From positions 1-61,944 of the forward strand of contig DZDJ01000006.1 of the NCBI GenBank assembly GCA_022736715.1: 61,944 nt of DNA, in the 5' to 3' direction. Position 1 is the stretch's first letter, and the number at the start of each line of letters is the position of its first letter. Below, piece after piece: positions 1-8,552 of the stretch. Below the pieces are notes generated by a model. The model made no database searches and was not told the DNA's origin. It saw nothing but the letters and a program-made list of their open reading frames with translations. Both the position numbers and the translations under genes were made by a program. This stretch comes from Edaphobacter aggregans. GTDB lineage: Bacteria; Acidobacteriota; Terriglobia; Terriglobales; Acidobacteriaceae.

Positions 1-103
1 AACCACAAAGCCGCTTTGATACCAATTTTGCACCACCCGCAGTACAACTCCCACAGTCGACTATGTTACTTTGGTTAAGTCCGCGTTCGTCGAAACGCAT
101 TGC

Positions 104-191
104 GGAGAGATGGCCGAGTGGCTGAAGGCGCACGCTTGGAAAGCGTGTATACCGCAAGGTATCCAGGGTTCGAATCCCTGTCTCTCCGCCA
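104..191 (+). tRNA. tRNA-Ser (anticodon GGA)
   Basis: A complete class II tRNA. The 5' acceptor strand GGAGAGA pairs with TCTCTCC at 181-187, followed by discriminator G and an encoded CCA. The anticodon stem CACGC/GCGTG encloses the loop TTGGAAA, placing anticodon GGA at 138-140, which reads UCC and UCU serine codons. A long variable arm and a T-arm with GGTTCGAATCC are present, as expected for tRNA-Ser. Confidence 0.97.
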
Positions 192-251
192 GAATCCCCC
201 AAAGCACTTTCCCTCAACCACTTGTTCCTTCTAACGCATCCGCCCGCACTG

Positions 252-536
252 CTATTTCAGATAGGCGCGCACAATATCGACCAGGTCATCGGCCAGCTCT
301 GCCGCCGATTCTGTCTTGAAGTCCTTGTGCCCGGGGTTCAGCAGGTGCAGCCGGATGTGGTCCTCCAGCACCTCAGCCATCAACCCGTTGATGCCGCCCC
401 GCACCGCCGCCAGCAGCATCAGTACATCGGCGCAGTCGTCCTTTTCCGTCAGTACCCGGTCCACCGCTTCCATCTGTCCCTGAATGCGTTTGATCCGGTT
501 CCGCAGCTTCACCCGCTCTTTGGATAACTCCGGCAT
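252..536 (-). CDS. frmR: FrmR/RcnR-type (CsoR family) transcriptional repressor
   Basis: A 94-residue all-helical DUF156 repressor. The start is set by a GGAGGTAG ribosome-binding site five bases upstream; a longer reading frame exists but lacks one. Pro2, Cys35, His60 and His64 are present. Pro2/Cys35/His60 is the formaldehyde-sensing set of E. coli FrmR, and the core NGLMAEVLE plus the C-terminal VRAYLK are very FrmR-like. Cys35/His60/His64 is also compatible with metal sensing as in RcnR, so the inducer is not settled. No formaldehyde dehydrogenase or Ni/Co exporter gene is adjacent. A palindromic operator lies about 50 bases upstream, suggesting autorepression and possibly control of the divergent genes. 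Confidence 0.88.
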   Translation of the reverse strand: MPELSKERVKLRNRIKRIQGQMEAVDRVLTEKDDCADVLMLLAAVRGGINGLMAEVLEDHIRLHLLNPGHKDFKTESAAELADDLVDIVRAYLK

Positions 537-586
537 TTTTCTACCTCCAGTCAATTCCACTCATGCGTATCGTTTTTTTGTTTGCC

Positions 587-607
587 ATATACCCTACCCA
601 GGTATAT
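587..607. promoter_or_regulatory. Palindromic operator for the FrmR/CsoR-family repressor
   Basis: Perfect inverted repeat ATATACC / GGTATAT separated by seven bases (CTACCCA). The C-rich centre with A/T-rich flanks is the form bound by CsoR/RcnR/FrmR proteins. It sits between the repressor gene and the rightward porin transcript. The assignment to the adjacent repressor is inferred. Confidence 0.7.
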
Positions 608-709
608 TATCAGGAAATCGGACCGTGGATATTCATTCCCCGGAACTTGCAACTATGCGTTTCCCTACCTTGATTTTCCAGAAGGGCACCGCAGGAAAGG
701 AGAAGTGAC

Positions 710-952
710 ATGCTCCATCAATTTCTTCGCAGACACGGTGGCCCATCTGCATATGCCCCGGAGCCCGTCCTGCAGCGCCGCTGGACAGCAACCGGCGAGA
801 AACGCTGTCCCCTTGCCAGCGCCTGGTTTGTCCTGCGCAAACCGGACGCATCCAATCAAGATGCCGGCGACCAACGCAGGCCTGCTTTTCCGTGGCGGAG
901 GAGCAGGCCGCCGCTCTTTTCGTCTTCTATTCAACTTGTTCCCGCATACTAA
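710..952 (+). CDS. Possible small protein of 80 residues, function unknown
   Basis: The main support is a strong ribosome-binding site (AAGGAG at 697-702) seven bases before an ATG, and its place downstream of the palindromic operator. The product is basic, has one Cys and no clear membrane segment or family motif, and its codon use is less biased than in neighbouring genes. It could be a small peptide controlled by the FrmR-like repressor, a decayed gene, or chance. The rest of the gap up to the porin start (953-1116) shows no gene. Confidence 0.3.
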   Translation: MLHQFLRRHGGPSAYAPEPVLQRRWTATGEKRCPLASAWFVLRKPDASNQDAGDQRRPAFPWRRSRPPLFSSSIQLVPAY

Positions 953-1116
953 AGCAAAATTGCCGTTGCAGAACGCCCCCCGGCTGCGCTCACTGCAGGC
1001 CGCGTCAGTTCAGCAGTTGTGACATCAGAGGGCGTTGTCCCGGATTTTGCTGTAACCACCGGTTCAGTTCATTTCCATGCGCTGCCCAATACCGTGGCCG
1101 CGCCGCGAGAGAAGCC

Positions 1117-2541
1117 ATGCTGATTTTTGCACTCTGCCGGCAAAGCCCGGTCTCCAGATTTCTGCGCACCACGCTGACATTGCTGCTGTTCGCGCCTGCA
1201 TTCCCTGCCGCAATGCTGGCGCAGGCGCAACCGGACACTCCAGCCCCAGCACCGCCGGCCATGTTTCCTCACGCGGACAACACGCCCTGGTGGGTCACCG
1301 GGCAGGAAAATACCATTTTTCAGGCACACCCCAACTTCCACTCGCCGTATGAGGGCACCCACAGCCTGCGCGCCGCCGGCGAGTACAAGGCCTCCGAGGT
1401 GGCCACGCTCTACCTTGGCTACGAACCGCATCGTCATCTGCGCTACAACACGGACCTGATTCTGAACCTGGAGAATGCCGGCGGCCGCGGCATTTCGCAG
1501 GCACTGGGACTTGCCGGGTTCACCAATCTGGACGTAGTGCGCAACCCCAACCTGGGTTCCACGCCCTACATGGCCCGTGTTGAAATTGTGCAAACCATCG
1601 GCTTGACCAGCACTCTGGTAGACAACCAGGACCGCGGCCCATTCTCCCTGGCCGCCCAGGTTCCGGAGCGGCGTTTTGTCGTGCGTGCCGGCAAAATGAG
1701 CCTGCCCGACGTCTTTGACCAGAATGAGGTCGGCAGCGACAGCCATCTGCAGTTCACCAACTGGACCATTGACAACGATGGCGCCTGGGACTACGCCGCC
1801 GACACCCGCGGCTACACCTACGGCGGCGTCCTCGAATACGACGACAAGTCCTGGTCCGCCCGCTACGGCATCTTCGCCATGCCGGTGGTCGCCAACGGCA
1901 TCGACCTGGACTGGGCCTTCAGCCGCGCCAGCGGACAGAACTGGGAGTGGGAGTTGCGCAAAGGCCCGCTGCCCGGCCGCCACGGAAGCACCCGCATCCT
2001 CGCCTATGTCAATCACGCGCACATGGGCAGTTACCGGGAGGCCGTGCAGGCCTACCTTGCCGGGCAGGATGCCACGCCGGACATCACCCGCCATGAGCAT
2101 TTCGGCGCGGTCAAGTACGGCTTCGGCATCAACAACGAGCAGGACATTTCCACCAATCTGCGCACCTTTTTTCGCGTCGGCTGGAATGAGGGTCAGCACG
2201 AGTCCTTCGCCTACACCGAGGACGACCAGACGGTCGCCGCCGGTGCGGACTATTCCGGCCGCCGCTGGTCGCGTCAGTTCGACAAGGCCGGTCTTGCCTT
2301 CGTCTCCAATGCCATCAAGCGCGACCACCAGAACTACCTGAAGTATGGTGGTCTGGGCTTTATTCTCGGTGACGGCCGGCTCAACTATGGCCGGGAAAAC
2401 ATTCTGGAGGGATACTACAACCTGCACACCGTACGTGGGCTCTACTTTGCCCTGGGCGGCTCATGGATTGTGCATCCCGGCTACAACCGCGACCGCGGGC
2501 CAGTCATTGTGCCATCTGTCCGCATGCACCTCGATTTTTAA
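1117..2541 (+). CDS. OprB-like carbohydrate-selective outer-membrane porin
   Basis: A 474-residue secreted protein. The ATG chosen follows an AGAGAAG ribosome-binding site and begins a Sec signal peptide (hydrophobic stretch at about 16-36, ending LAQAQ). The mature part has the alternating polar/aromatic pattern of a beta-barrel and ends HLDF with a C-terminal Phe, the BAM recognition feature. Segments such as the GYTYGGVLEYDDKSW stretch and the QDISTNLRTFFRVGWNEG stretch match OprB/carbohydrate porins. It probably mediates outer-membrane diffusion of sugars or other small solutes; the substrate cannot be read. No inner-membrane transporter is adjacent. Confidence 0.82.
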   Translation: MLIFALCRQSPVSRFLRTTLTLLLFAPAFPAAMLAQAQPDTPAPAPPAMFPHADNTPWWVTGQENTIFQAHPNFHSPYEGTHSLRAAGEYKASEVATLYLGYEPHRHLRYNTDLILNLENAGGRGISQALGLAGFTNLDVVRNPNLGSTPYMARVEIVQTIGLTSTLVDNQDRGPFSLAAQVPERRFVVRAGKMSLPDVFDQNEVGSDSHLQFTNWTIDNDGAWDYAADTRGYTYGGVLEYDDKSWSARYGIFAMPVVANGIDLDWAFSRASGQNWEWELRKGPLPGRHGSTRILAYVNHAHMGSYREAVQAYLAGQDATPDITRHEHFGAVKYGFGINNEQDISTNLRTFFRVGWNEGQHESFAYTEDDQTVAAGADYSGRRWSRQFDKAGLAFVSNAIKRDHQNYLKYGGLGFILGDGRLNYGRENILEGYYNLHTVRGLYFALGGSWIVHPGYNRDRGPVIVPSVRMHLDF

Positions 2542-2601
2542 CACACAACTCCGCTCCGCTGCGGTAGTATCGCTGGGCATAGCCACCCTTTGGAGGTAGC
2601 C

Positions 2602-3054
2602 ATGCCCAGCAAAGCGCTTCCCCGTCCCGCCGGATTCCACGCCATCACGCCCTATCTGGTGCTTTCCGATGCGCGGGCCTTCATCGCCTTTGTCACCCAG
2701 GTCTTCGACGCCGAAGAACACCGCACGCACCTGGACGCGGCGGGCCACATCCGCCACGGCGAGTTGCAAATCGGTGATTCCATTCTGTGGATCGCTCAAA
2801 GCAGCGCCAACTGGCCAGCCATGCAAACCTCGCTCTATCTCTACGTGGACGACACGGACGCGACCTACAACAAGGCGCTGGCCGCCGGCGGCACCAGCAT
2901 CATGGCCCCCGCAGACCAGTTCTACGGCGACCGGAATGCAGGCGTGACCGATCCATGCGGCAATCAGTGGTGGATTGCTACGCACATCGAAGATGTTTCA
3001 GAGAAAGAACTGGAACGGCGCAGCCAGGAGGCATTCACCAGGCAACGCAGTTGA
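2602..3054 (+). CDS. VOC/glyoxalase superfamily protein (PhnB/YdeN-like)
   Basis: A 150-residue single-domain protein. The start is fixed by TTTGGAGG upstream (2589-2596). Its beta-alpha-beta-beta-beta halves are visible: ITPYLVLSDARAFIAFVTQVF near the N-terminus and YLYVDDTDATYNKALAAGG followed by FYGDRNAGVTDPCGNQWWIATH near the C-terminus. The latter is the typical PhnB-like ending. Such proteins bind small ligands or act as isomerases or antibiotic-binding proteins; no specific activity can be assigned. It ends three bases from the convergent ftsB-like gene. Confidence 0.85.
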   Translation: MPSKALPRPAGFHAITPYLVLSDARAFIAFVTQVFDAEEHRTHLDAAGHIRHGELQIGDSILWIAQSSANWPAMQTSLYLYVDDTDATYNKALAAGGTSIMAPADQFYGDRNAGVTDPCGNQWWIATHIEDVSEKELERRSQEAFTRQRS

Positions 3055-3057
3055 ATG

Positions 3058-3459
3058 CTATTTCTTTGCTTGTGATTGGGGTGCAGCCTGTGTCTGATTA
3101 CTGGCTGGCGGCAGTGTGTAGATCACTTCGCCCGGCCGGGTATAGTGCAGTTCCTCGCGCGCCTGATGCTCAATCGCATCCGGATCTTCCTTCAGGCGAT
3201 CGACGTGGTCCGTCAACTGCGCATTTTCCTGTTGCAGGCCCTGAATCTGCTGCTGCAGCCTTTGGGCCTCCTGCCGCTTCTGTTGATAGATGGTAATGCC
3301 ATTCTGTCCAAAGATGATGTGGTAGCCCATCATCAGGGCCAGCAGCAGTGCGGCCCCTGTCGCCAGCTTGCGCCGGATGCCATACAGGAACTCCACCGCC
3401 TGCACCGGATTTGCGCTCCGCCCGGCAGATCCGCCCGGCTTGTTCTGCTGCTGCGACAT
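3058..3459 (-). CDS. ftsB: FtsB/DivIC family septum formation initiator
   Basis: About 133 residues. One transmembrane helix (LATGAALLLALMMGYHIIFG) follows a short Gln/Pro-rich cytoplasmic tail, then a periplasmic coiled coil rich in Gln, Leu and Glu, and the family ending with REELHYTRPGEVIYTLP. FtsB/DivIC bridges FtsL and FtsQ in the divisome. The start used has AGGA five bases upstream; an ATG five codons earlier (3474) is an alternative with a weaker site. It is co-oriented with the phosphohexomutase gene upstream, about 80 bases away, and may share its transcript. Confidence 0.83.
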   Translation of the reverse strand: MSQQQNKPGGSAGRSANPVQAVEFLYGIRRKLATGAALLLALMMGYHIIFGQNGITIYQQKRQEAQRLQQQIQGLQQENAQLTDHVDRLKEDPDAIEHQAREELHYTRPGEVIYTLPPASNQTQAAPQSQAKK

Positions 3460-3542
3460 GCTGTTCCTGCTCATCTTTTCCAGCAGGTGCGGAACCTTAC
3501 AGCCCGCACCTGCCATTGCAATTTACTATGCCGGAAGCAAAT

Positions 3543-4958
3543 TTACTCCAGCACCCACTTCCTGGCCGCTTCGCTCAAACTGGCCGACTCTTTGCCCGAC
3601 CGCGCCTCGGTGTACACGCGCACCACCGGCTCCGTTCCAGACAAGCGATAGCAGACCCACGAGCCATCGGTAAAGATCAGCTTCAGCCCGTCCGTGCGCA
3701 CCACCTGGCTCACCGCCATCCCACCCAGTTCCGTGGGATCGCTCTTCACCTTTTCAGTGAACTTGGCCTTCCCCTCCGGAGTCAAGTGAAAGTTCTCCCG
3801 AATTGGGTAGAAGGAACCAACCTTGCCAAATAGCTCCTGCAACTGCTGTCCCACGCTCTTGCCCCGGCGCGCCACCATTTCCGCCACCAGCAGCCCGGCA
3901 AGCACGCCATCCTTCTCCGGCACATGGCCGCGGATCGTCAATCCGGCGCTTTCCTCGCCGCCGATCACAATCTTGTCCTGCAGAATCAGTTCGCCAATAT
4001 ATTTGAAGCCCACCGGCGTTTCGTACAGTGGCACACCATGCTTTTCCGCCAGCGCGTTGACCAGATTGGTCGTTGCAACCGACTTGGCCACGCCATTCTT
4101 CCAGCCGCGCGTCTCCACCAGGTAATCAAAGAGAAGGGCAATCACGTAGTTCGGCTGGATAAACGTGCCATCGGCATCCACAATGCCAAACCGGTCGGCA
4201 TCGCCATCCGTTGCAATGCCAATCTGCGCGCCCACTTCCTTCATTTTTGCCTTGCAATCGGTCAGCAGATGGTCATCCGGCTCCGGCGCATGCCCGCCAA
4301 ACAGCACATCCCGATAATCATGCACGGCAACCGCATCCACGCCAGCGCTGGTCAGCAATTCCATCGCGTAGCCACGGCCTGCGCCCCAGAAGGGGTCCAC
4401 CACCACCTTCAGCCCGGCTTTTTGGATCGCCTCCAGATCCACCAGCTCCGCCAGCCGCTTCAGATACTGCGGCTTCACGTCCACCTGCACCGCCTCCACC
4501 AGCTGCTTGCCCGGCTTCAGGTCTTCTTCGGTCAATGCGGCAATCGCGGCCTCAATCTGCCTGGTCGCTTCCGGCAGCGCAGGCGCGCCATCCGGTGTGG
4601 AAAACTTGATGCCGTTGTACTCCGGCGGATTATGCGAGGCCGTAAAGTTGATGGCGCCGCTCGTCTTGCGCTCGCGCACCGCATAGGCAATCGCCGGGGT
4701 GGGCGCGGCATCGGGAATCACCTCCGGCACAATGCCATGCTGCGCCAGCACCGCTGCCGCTTCCGCCACAAACCTCTCGCCCAGAAAACGCGGATCGCGG
4801 CCCACCAGAATGCGATGCGTGCTCTGCCCTGCGGCCAGCGGCTGCGCGGCTACATATTTCGCAATGCCCGTCACGGCGCGGCGAACATTCGCCAGCGTAA
4901 ACTCATCGGCCACAATTGCGCGCCATCCGGAAGTCCCGAACTTGATCTGTGCTGCCAT
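3543..4958 (-). CDS. Phosphohexomutase (phosphoglucomutase/phosphomannomutase family)
   Basis: A 471-residue four-domain alpha-D-phosphohexomutase. The catalytic phosphoserine loop TASHNPP has Ser at 108, the Mg2+ loop DGDADR is at 251-256, the sugar-specificity loop GGEESAG is at 333-339, and the C-terminal phosphate-binding RLSGTEPVVRVY is intact. GEESAG fits enzymes acting on glucose- or mannose-phosphate, with a role in nucleotide-sugar and polysaccharide precursor supply; exact specificity is not resolved. The ribosome-binding site GAGGAGAG lies just upstream. Confidence 0.92.
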   Translation of the reverse strand: MAAQIKFGTSGWRAIVADEFTLANVRRAVTGIAKYVAAQPLAAGQSTHRILVGRDPRFLGERFVAEAAAVLAQHGIVPEVIPDAAPTPAIAYAVRERKTSGAINFTASHNPPEYNGIKFSTPDGAPALPEATRQIEAAIAALTEEDLKPGKQLVEAVQVDVKPQYLKRLAELVDLEAIQKAGLKVVVDPFWGAGRGYAMELLTSAGVDAVAVHDYRDVLFGGHAPEPDDHLLTDCKAKMKEVGAQIGIATDGDADRFGIVDADGTFIQPNYVIALLFDYLVETRGWKNGVAKSVATTNLVNALAEKHGVPLYETPVGFKYIGELILQDKIVIGGEESAGLTIRGHVPEKDGVLAGLLVAEMVARRGKSVGQQLQELFGKVGSFYPIRENFHLTPEGKAKFTEKVKSDPTELGGMAVSQVVRTDGLKLIFTDGSWVCYRLSGTEPVVRVYTEARSGKESASLSEAARKWVLE

Positions 4959-5048
4959 CGTCTCTCCTCATTGGGGTGATCTTTCCACCATCCTACGACG
5001 AGAACGGTTACGAAGTATCCTGTTCCTGTGCCGGGAGCACCGAAAATC

Positions 5049-5384
5049 ATGGAGATGGAAAGCCAACCCTGCCGCATTGTCCTCACCACAGCATCCAGTC
5101 GCGCCGAGGCCGGGCGCATCGCCCATGCGCTGGTGGAGGCCCGGCTGGCCGCCTGCGTCAATCTTGTGGAAAACATCCGCTCCGTCTACCGCTGGCAGGG
5201 CCAGGTAGAGCAGGCAGAGGAAGTTCTGCTCCTCATCAAAACGGGGGAGCCTCTTCTGCCCGCCCTGCAACAGAAAATTCATGAACTGCACAGCTACGAA
5301 CTGCCCGAATTCCTGGTGCTTCCCGTAGCTGGCGGCAGCGCGCCCTACCTGCACTGGCTGCGGGAAGCGCTGCTTCCGGAATAG
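5049..5384 (+). CDS. cutA: CutA1 divalent-cation tolerance protein
   Basis: 111 residues, the normal CutA1 length. Recognised from the ferredoxin-like fold with RIVLTTASSRAEAGRIAHALVE, the ACVN motif followed by the IRSVYRWQGQVEQAEEVLLLIK block, and HELHSYELPEFLVLPV. CutA1 is a very stable trimer linked to copper/divalent-metal tolerance; its biochemical role is still debated. The start is uncertain by a few codons: ATGs at 5028, 5049 and 5055 are in frame, and 5049 fits the family best. Confidence 0.9.
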   Translation: MEMESQPCRIVLTTASSRAEAGRIAHALVEARLAACVNLVENIRSVYRWQGQVEQAEEVLLLIKTGEPLLPALQQKIHELHSYELPEFLVLPVAGGSAPYLHWLREALLPE

Positions 5385-5447
5385 ACACTTGCGGCCGGCC
5401 ACCCTCAAAGGGCGGGGATTTGTTATCTTTAAGGATGTTCACCCGGC

Positions 5448-5648
5448 ATGAGAATCTTATTTGCCATCTTCGTGCTTTGCCTGTGTGCGCTGCTCTGGGC
5501 CACCTTTGCCATTACCCGGCATGTCCATCGCCAGAAGCAGGCCACTGCTCCCCACGCAAAGGGAGACGAGCATCTGCCATTCCGTGATCTGGAACCGCAT
5601 TCCGAAGCAGTGGCAAGCGCTTCGGCAACAATATCGCCAGAGCGATAA
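5448..5648 (+). CDS. Small single-pass membrane protein, function unknown
   Basis: A 66-residue protein with one N-terminal membrane helix (about 2-22) followed by a polar tail rich in His, Glu and Ser. An AAGGA-type site precedes the ATG. It lies 21 bases before bioY on the same strand, so the two are probably co-transcribed. No family is recognised. Confidence 0.5.
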   Translation: MRILFAIFVLCLCALLWATFAITRHVHRQKQATAPHAKGDEHLPFRDLEPHSEAVASASATISPER

Positions 5649-5669
5649 AGGATTGAGAGGAAACCCGCA

Positions 5670-6254
5670 ATGCAGACCATGACCGCCAGCCGTACTCAGG
5701 AAATCAGCAGCAGCCATTCGCTCGCTAACCGCGTCCTGGTCGTGATCGGCGCCACGCTGCTGGTGGCAGCCTGCGCCCATGTCGCCATTCCGCTGTTCTT
5801 CACCCCGGTTCCGCTCACCCTGCAGACCTTTGCCGTGGTGCTGGTTGGGCTGGTGCTTGGCCCTCGCGCAGGCTTTGCTGCGCTGGCGCTGTATCTGGCA
5901 GAAGGCGCCATCGGACTGCCGGTCTTCAATCCACAGGGACCGGGCGGATTGGCCCAGTTGACTGGCCCCACCGCTGGCTATCTGCTTTCGTACCCCTTTG
6001 CCGCCGCACTGGCTGGTTTCACCTACAAGCATCTGCGCAGCACCAAACCGGCCTTTGTGGCCGCACTGGCTGCCGGAACCGCAGCCTCTGTTGCAATGCT
6101 GAGCATGGGCGCCGGATGGCTGGCCCTGCTGACGCATTCCGGCGCACAAACGGTATGGGCGGCGGCTGTAGCGCCGTTCCTGCCAGGAGAAGTCATCAAG
6201 ATCAGCGCAGCCGCTGCTGCGGCCGTTTCCGTGCAGCGCTGGCGTAAAAGCTAA
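5670..6254 (+). CDS. bioY: BioY, biotin transporter S component (ECF type)
   Basis: 194 residues and about six membrane helices. The BioY signatures are present: IPLFFTPVPLTLQTFAVVL, LGPRAGFAALALYLAEGAIGLPVF, and GPTAGYLLSYPFAAALAGF. BioY binds biotin in the inner membrane and works with energy-coupling-factor ATPases or, in some bacteria, on its own. No ECF module genes are next to it. GAGAGGAAA upstream serves as ribosome-binding site. Confidence 0.95.
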   Translation: MQTMTASRTQEISSSHSLANRVLVVIGATLLVAACAHVAIPLFFTPVPLTLQTFAVVLVGLVLGPRAGFAALALYLAEGAIGLPVFNPQGPGGLAQLTGPTAGYLLSYPFAAALAGFTYKHLRSTKPAFVAALAAGTAASVAMLSMGAGWLALLTHSGAQTVWAAAVAPFLPGEVIKISAAAAAAVSVQRWRKS

Positions 6255-6472
6255 GCGGCCCCAGAACCGCACCGTACCAAAGCTGGAAAGCTGCTCCATT
6301 TTCGCTGTTATCGAATCAACACCAAAGAGAACAGCCAACCCGTCTCTGCGTAACCGCCGAACGTTACGAACGTCTGGTTGCGTGCAATCGAGGTTGTCAA
6401 AAGCATCTCCCGACTGCCTTGAAGGAAGTTAAGATAGAACTCGCTACAGAAGGATCGAAGGAACAAAACGCT

Positions 6473-7339
6473 ATGACACGCACAACAGCCGACACCAGTG
6501 CCCCACTCCGAGAAATCAACATCGCACATAGTCCAGACTCCGACGACGCATTCATGTTTTATGGTCTGGCCACCAACAAGGTGCGCGTGCCCGGCTACAA
6601 GTTCACCCACACATTGACGGACATTGAAACCCTGAACCGCAAGGCGCTGGACGAGGCCTTCTACGATGTGACGGCCATCTCCTTCCACGCCTATCCATAC
6701 CTGCAGGACAACTATGCGCTGATGTCCTGTGGCGGCAGCGTAGGCGAGGGTTACGGCCCTATGATCGTTGCGCCACGCAAGTTCACACTCGACGAGTTGA
6801 AGAAAGTTCGCGTAGCCGTACCCGGAACACTGACCACGGCCTACCTGGCGCTCAAGCTCTATGCGCCGGAGATTGAAACCGCCGTTGTCCCCTTTGACCG
6901 GATTATCCCCGCCGTCGCTGCCGGAGAGTACGCTGCCGGACTCATTATTCACGAGGGCCAGTTGACCTACGCCAACGACGGCCTGCAGAAGTTCATAGAC
7001 CTGGGCCAGTGGTGGCGCGAGGAGACCGGCCTGCCGCTGCCGCTCGGCGGCAACGCCATCCGCCGCTCTCTGGGCGAAGAGGTGATGAAGGTCACTACGC
7101 AGGCCCTGCGCGACAGCATCCAGCACGCGCTCGACCACCGCGAAGAGGCCCTGGAGTACGCCATGCAGTTTGCCCGCGATCTGGATCCGTCCCTGGCCAA
7201 CCGCTTCGTTGGCATGTATGTAAATGAGCGCACGCTGAACTATGGCGACGACGGCAAAGAGGCCATCCGCAAGCTGCTGGCCATGGGACACGAGCGCGGC
7301 ATCATCCCCCACGCCGCAAAGGTCGACTTCATCGGCTGA
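6473..7339 (+). CDS. mqnD: MqnA/MqnD-family protein, probably 1,4-dihydroxy-6-naphthoate synthase
   Basis: 288 residues with the substrate-binding-protein fold of the MqnA/MqnD (DUF178) group. The N-terminal IAHSPDSDDAFMFYGL matches the MqnD opening; further marks are DVTAISFHAYPYL, the stretch VRVAVPGTLTTAYLALKL, and GLIIHEGQLTYANDGL. MqnD converts cyclic de-hypoxanthine futalosine to 1,4-dihydroxy-6-naphthoate in menaquinone biosynthesis. No other futalosine gene is present, so a related periplasmic-binding-like role is possible, but there is no signal peptide. The start was chosen because GAAGGAAC precedes it; an upstream ATG exists. Confidence 0.75.
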   Translation: MTRTTADTSAPLREINIAHSPDSDDAFMFYGLATNKVRVPGYKFTHTLTDIETLNRKALDEAFYDVTAISFHAYPYLQDNYALMSCGGSVGEGYGPMIVAPRKFTLDELKKVRVAVPGTLTTAYLALKLYAPEIETAVVPFDRIIPAVAAGEYAAGLIIHEGQLTYANDGLQKFIDLGQWWREETGLPLPLGGNAIRRSLGEEVMKVTTQALRDSIQHALDHREEALEYAMQFARDLDPSLANRFVGMYVNERTLNYGDDGKEAIRKLLAMGHERGIIPHAAKVDFIG

Positions 7340-7360
7340 TCCGGAAACCACCTGCTTCAA

Positions 7361-7390
7361 AAGGGTGCGCCTGCGCGGCGCGCCCTTTTT
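7361..7390 (+). terminator. Intrinsic terminator after the mqnD-like gene
   Basis: A GC-rich stem (AAGGGTGCGCC against GGCGCGCCCTT, one mismatch) followed by a run of T, 21 bases past the stop codon. Confidence 0.75.
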
Positions 7391-7435
7391 GCTGGAGGCA
7401 ATCGGGATTACAAAACTCTTACACACACCCAGGCC

Positions 7436-7459
7436 CTATCGCTGATAGTTTGTCGATAG
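7436..7459. promoter_or_regulatory. Inverted repeat upstream of the desaturase gene
   Basis: CTATCG and CGATAG are separated by 12 bases, with an extra GATAG between them, 34 bases before the desaturase ATG. The spacing suits an operator in the promoter region; the regulator is unknown. Confidence 0.3.
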
Positions 7460-7492
7460 AGCAAGCAACTTACAGTAACTGGAAAAGCACCC

Positions 7493-8446
7493 ATGACGCC
7501 TGTAGAAACAGCAGAGCCCAAAAAGCTCACAATTCGCACCACGCCCTCCCAGCTCACGGACATCCCCGCAGCCAGCTCTCCCCGCGCGCGGACCGAAATC
7601 CGCATGGGCCGGGCCGCGCAGAAAGGCCAGTTGAACGTCATCACGGCCTTCTTCATGGCCGTCTTCCATATCGGAGCCATTGCAGCACTCTTTTTCTTCA
7701 GTTGGCAAAACCTGCTGGTCGCCGCAGTGCTGTACTTTTTTTCCATCAACATGGGCATCGGCATGGGTTACCACCGCCTGCTGACGCACCGCGGCTATCG
7801 CGTCCCCAAGTGGCTGGAGTATTTCCTGGCCGTCTGCGGCACGCTTGCTCTGGAAGGTGGCCCGGTCTTCTGGGTGGCCACGCATCGTGTGCACCACCAG
7901 CACAGCGACCACGAGGGCGATCCGCATACGCCGCATGACGGCACCTACTGGGCCCACGTCGGCTGGATTATTTCCGGCCGCGCCATGCACTCGGAAACGG
8001 CCCTGCTGGGCCGCTACGCGCCAGACCTCACCAGGGACCGCTTCTACGTCTGGCTCAGCAAATACCACTGGGTTCCGCTGACCACGGTTGGCCTTCTCCT
8101 GCTGGCTGTTGGCGGCTGGTCCATGGTTCTGTGGGGCATCTTCCTGCGCGTCACCCTGGGTCTGCATGCCACCTGGCTGGTGAACTCTGCCACGCATCTG
8201 TGGGGGCAGCGCCGCTTTGAGACACGCGACGACTCCCGCAACAACTGGTGGGTTGCATTGCTCACTGGCGGCGAAGGCTGGCACAACAACCACCATGCGC
8301 ACCCGGTCTCGGCCCGCCATGGACTGGCCTGGTATGAGTTCGATCCAAACTACTACGGCATCTGGCTGCTGGAGAAGATCGGTCTGGCCAAAAAGGTACA
8401 GGTTGCCCAGTTTGATCCGCAAAATCCCAGGCCCGCAGGCATGTAG
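7493..8446 (+). CDS. Membrane fatty-acid (acyl) desaturase, delta-9 type
   Basis: 317 residues. The three histidine boxes of di-iron acyl desaturases are intact: HRLLTH at 94-99, HRVHH at 131-135 and HNNHH at 264-268. Four membrane helices occur in two hydrophobic hairpins. The box spacing matches bacterial delta-9 acyl-CoA/acyl-lipid desaturases, which insert a cis double bond in membrane fatty acids. It is followed by its own terminator and then a two-component system in the same direction, which might tune it in response to membrane state (inference from position only). Confidence 0.93.
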   Translation: MTPVETAEPKKLTIRTTPSQLTDIPAASSPRARTEIRMGRAAQKGQLNVITAFFMAVFHIGAIAALFFFSWQNLLVAAVLYFFSINMGIGMGYHRLLTHRGYRVPKWLEYFLAVCGTLALEGGPVFWVATHRVHHQHSDHEGDPHTPHDGTYWAHVGWIISGRAMHSETALLGRYAPDLTRDRFYVWLSKYHWVPLTTVGLLLLAVGGWSMVLWGIFLRVTLGLHATWLVNSATHLWGQRRFETRDDSRNNWWVALLTGGEGWHNNHHAHPVSARHGLAWYEFDPNYYGIWLLEKIGLAKKVQVAQFDPQNPRPAGM

Positions 8447-8477
8447 CCGCGCCATCTCCGCCATACAGCAATCCAGC

Positions 8478-8520
8478 AACGTCCGCCAGCAGCAGCAGAA
8501 TGGCGGGCGTTGTTGTTTTA
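8478..8520 (+). terminator. Intrinsic terminator after the desaturase gene
   Basis: AACGTCCGCC pairs with GGCGGGCGTT (one G-T pair) across a 14-base loop, followed by GTTGTTTTA. Confidence 0.7.
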
Positions 8521-8552
8521 CCGCTCTTTGCGGCGCACAATAGTAAGTTGCC

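Noticed and set aside
1069-2427. A 452-codon leftward open frame
   Set aside because: Antisense to the OprB-like porin, whose signal peptide, barrel pattern and C-terminal Phe are clear; the frame is a by-product of high GC3.
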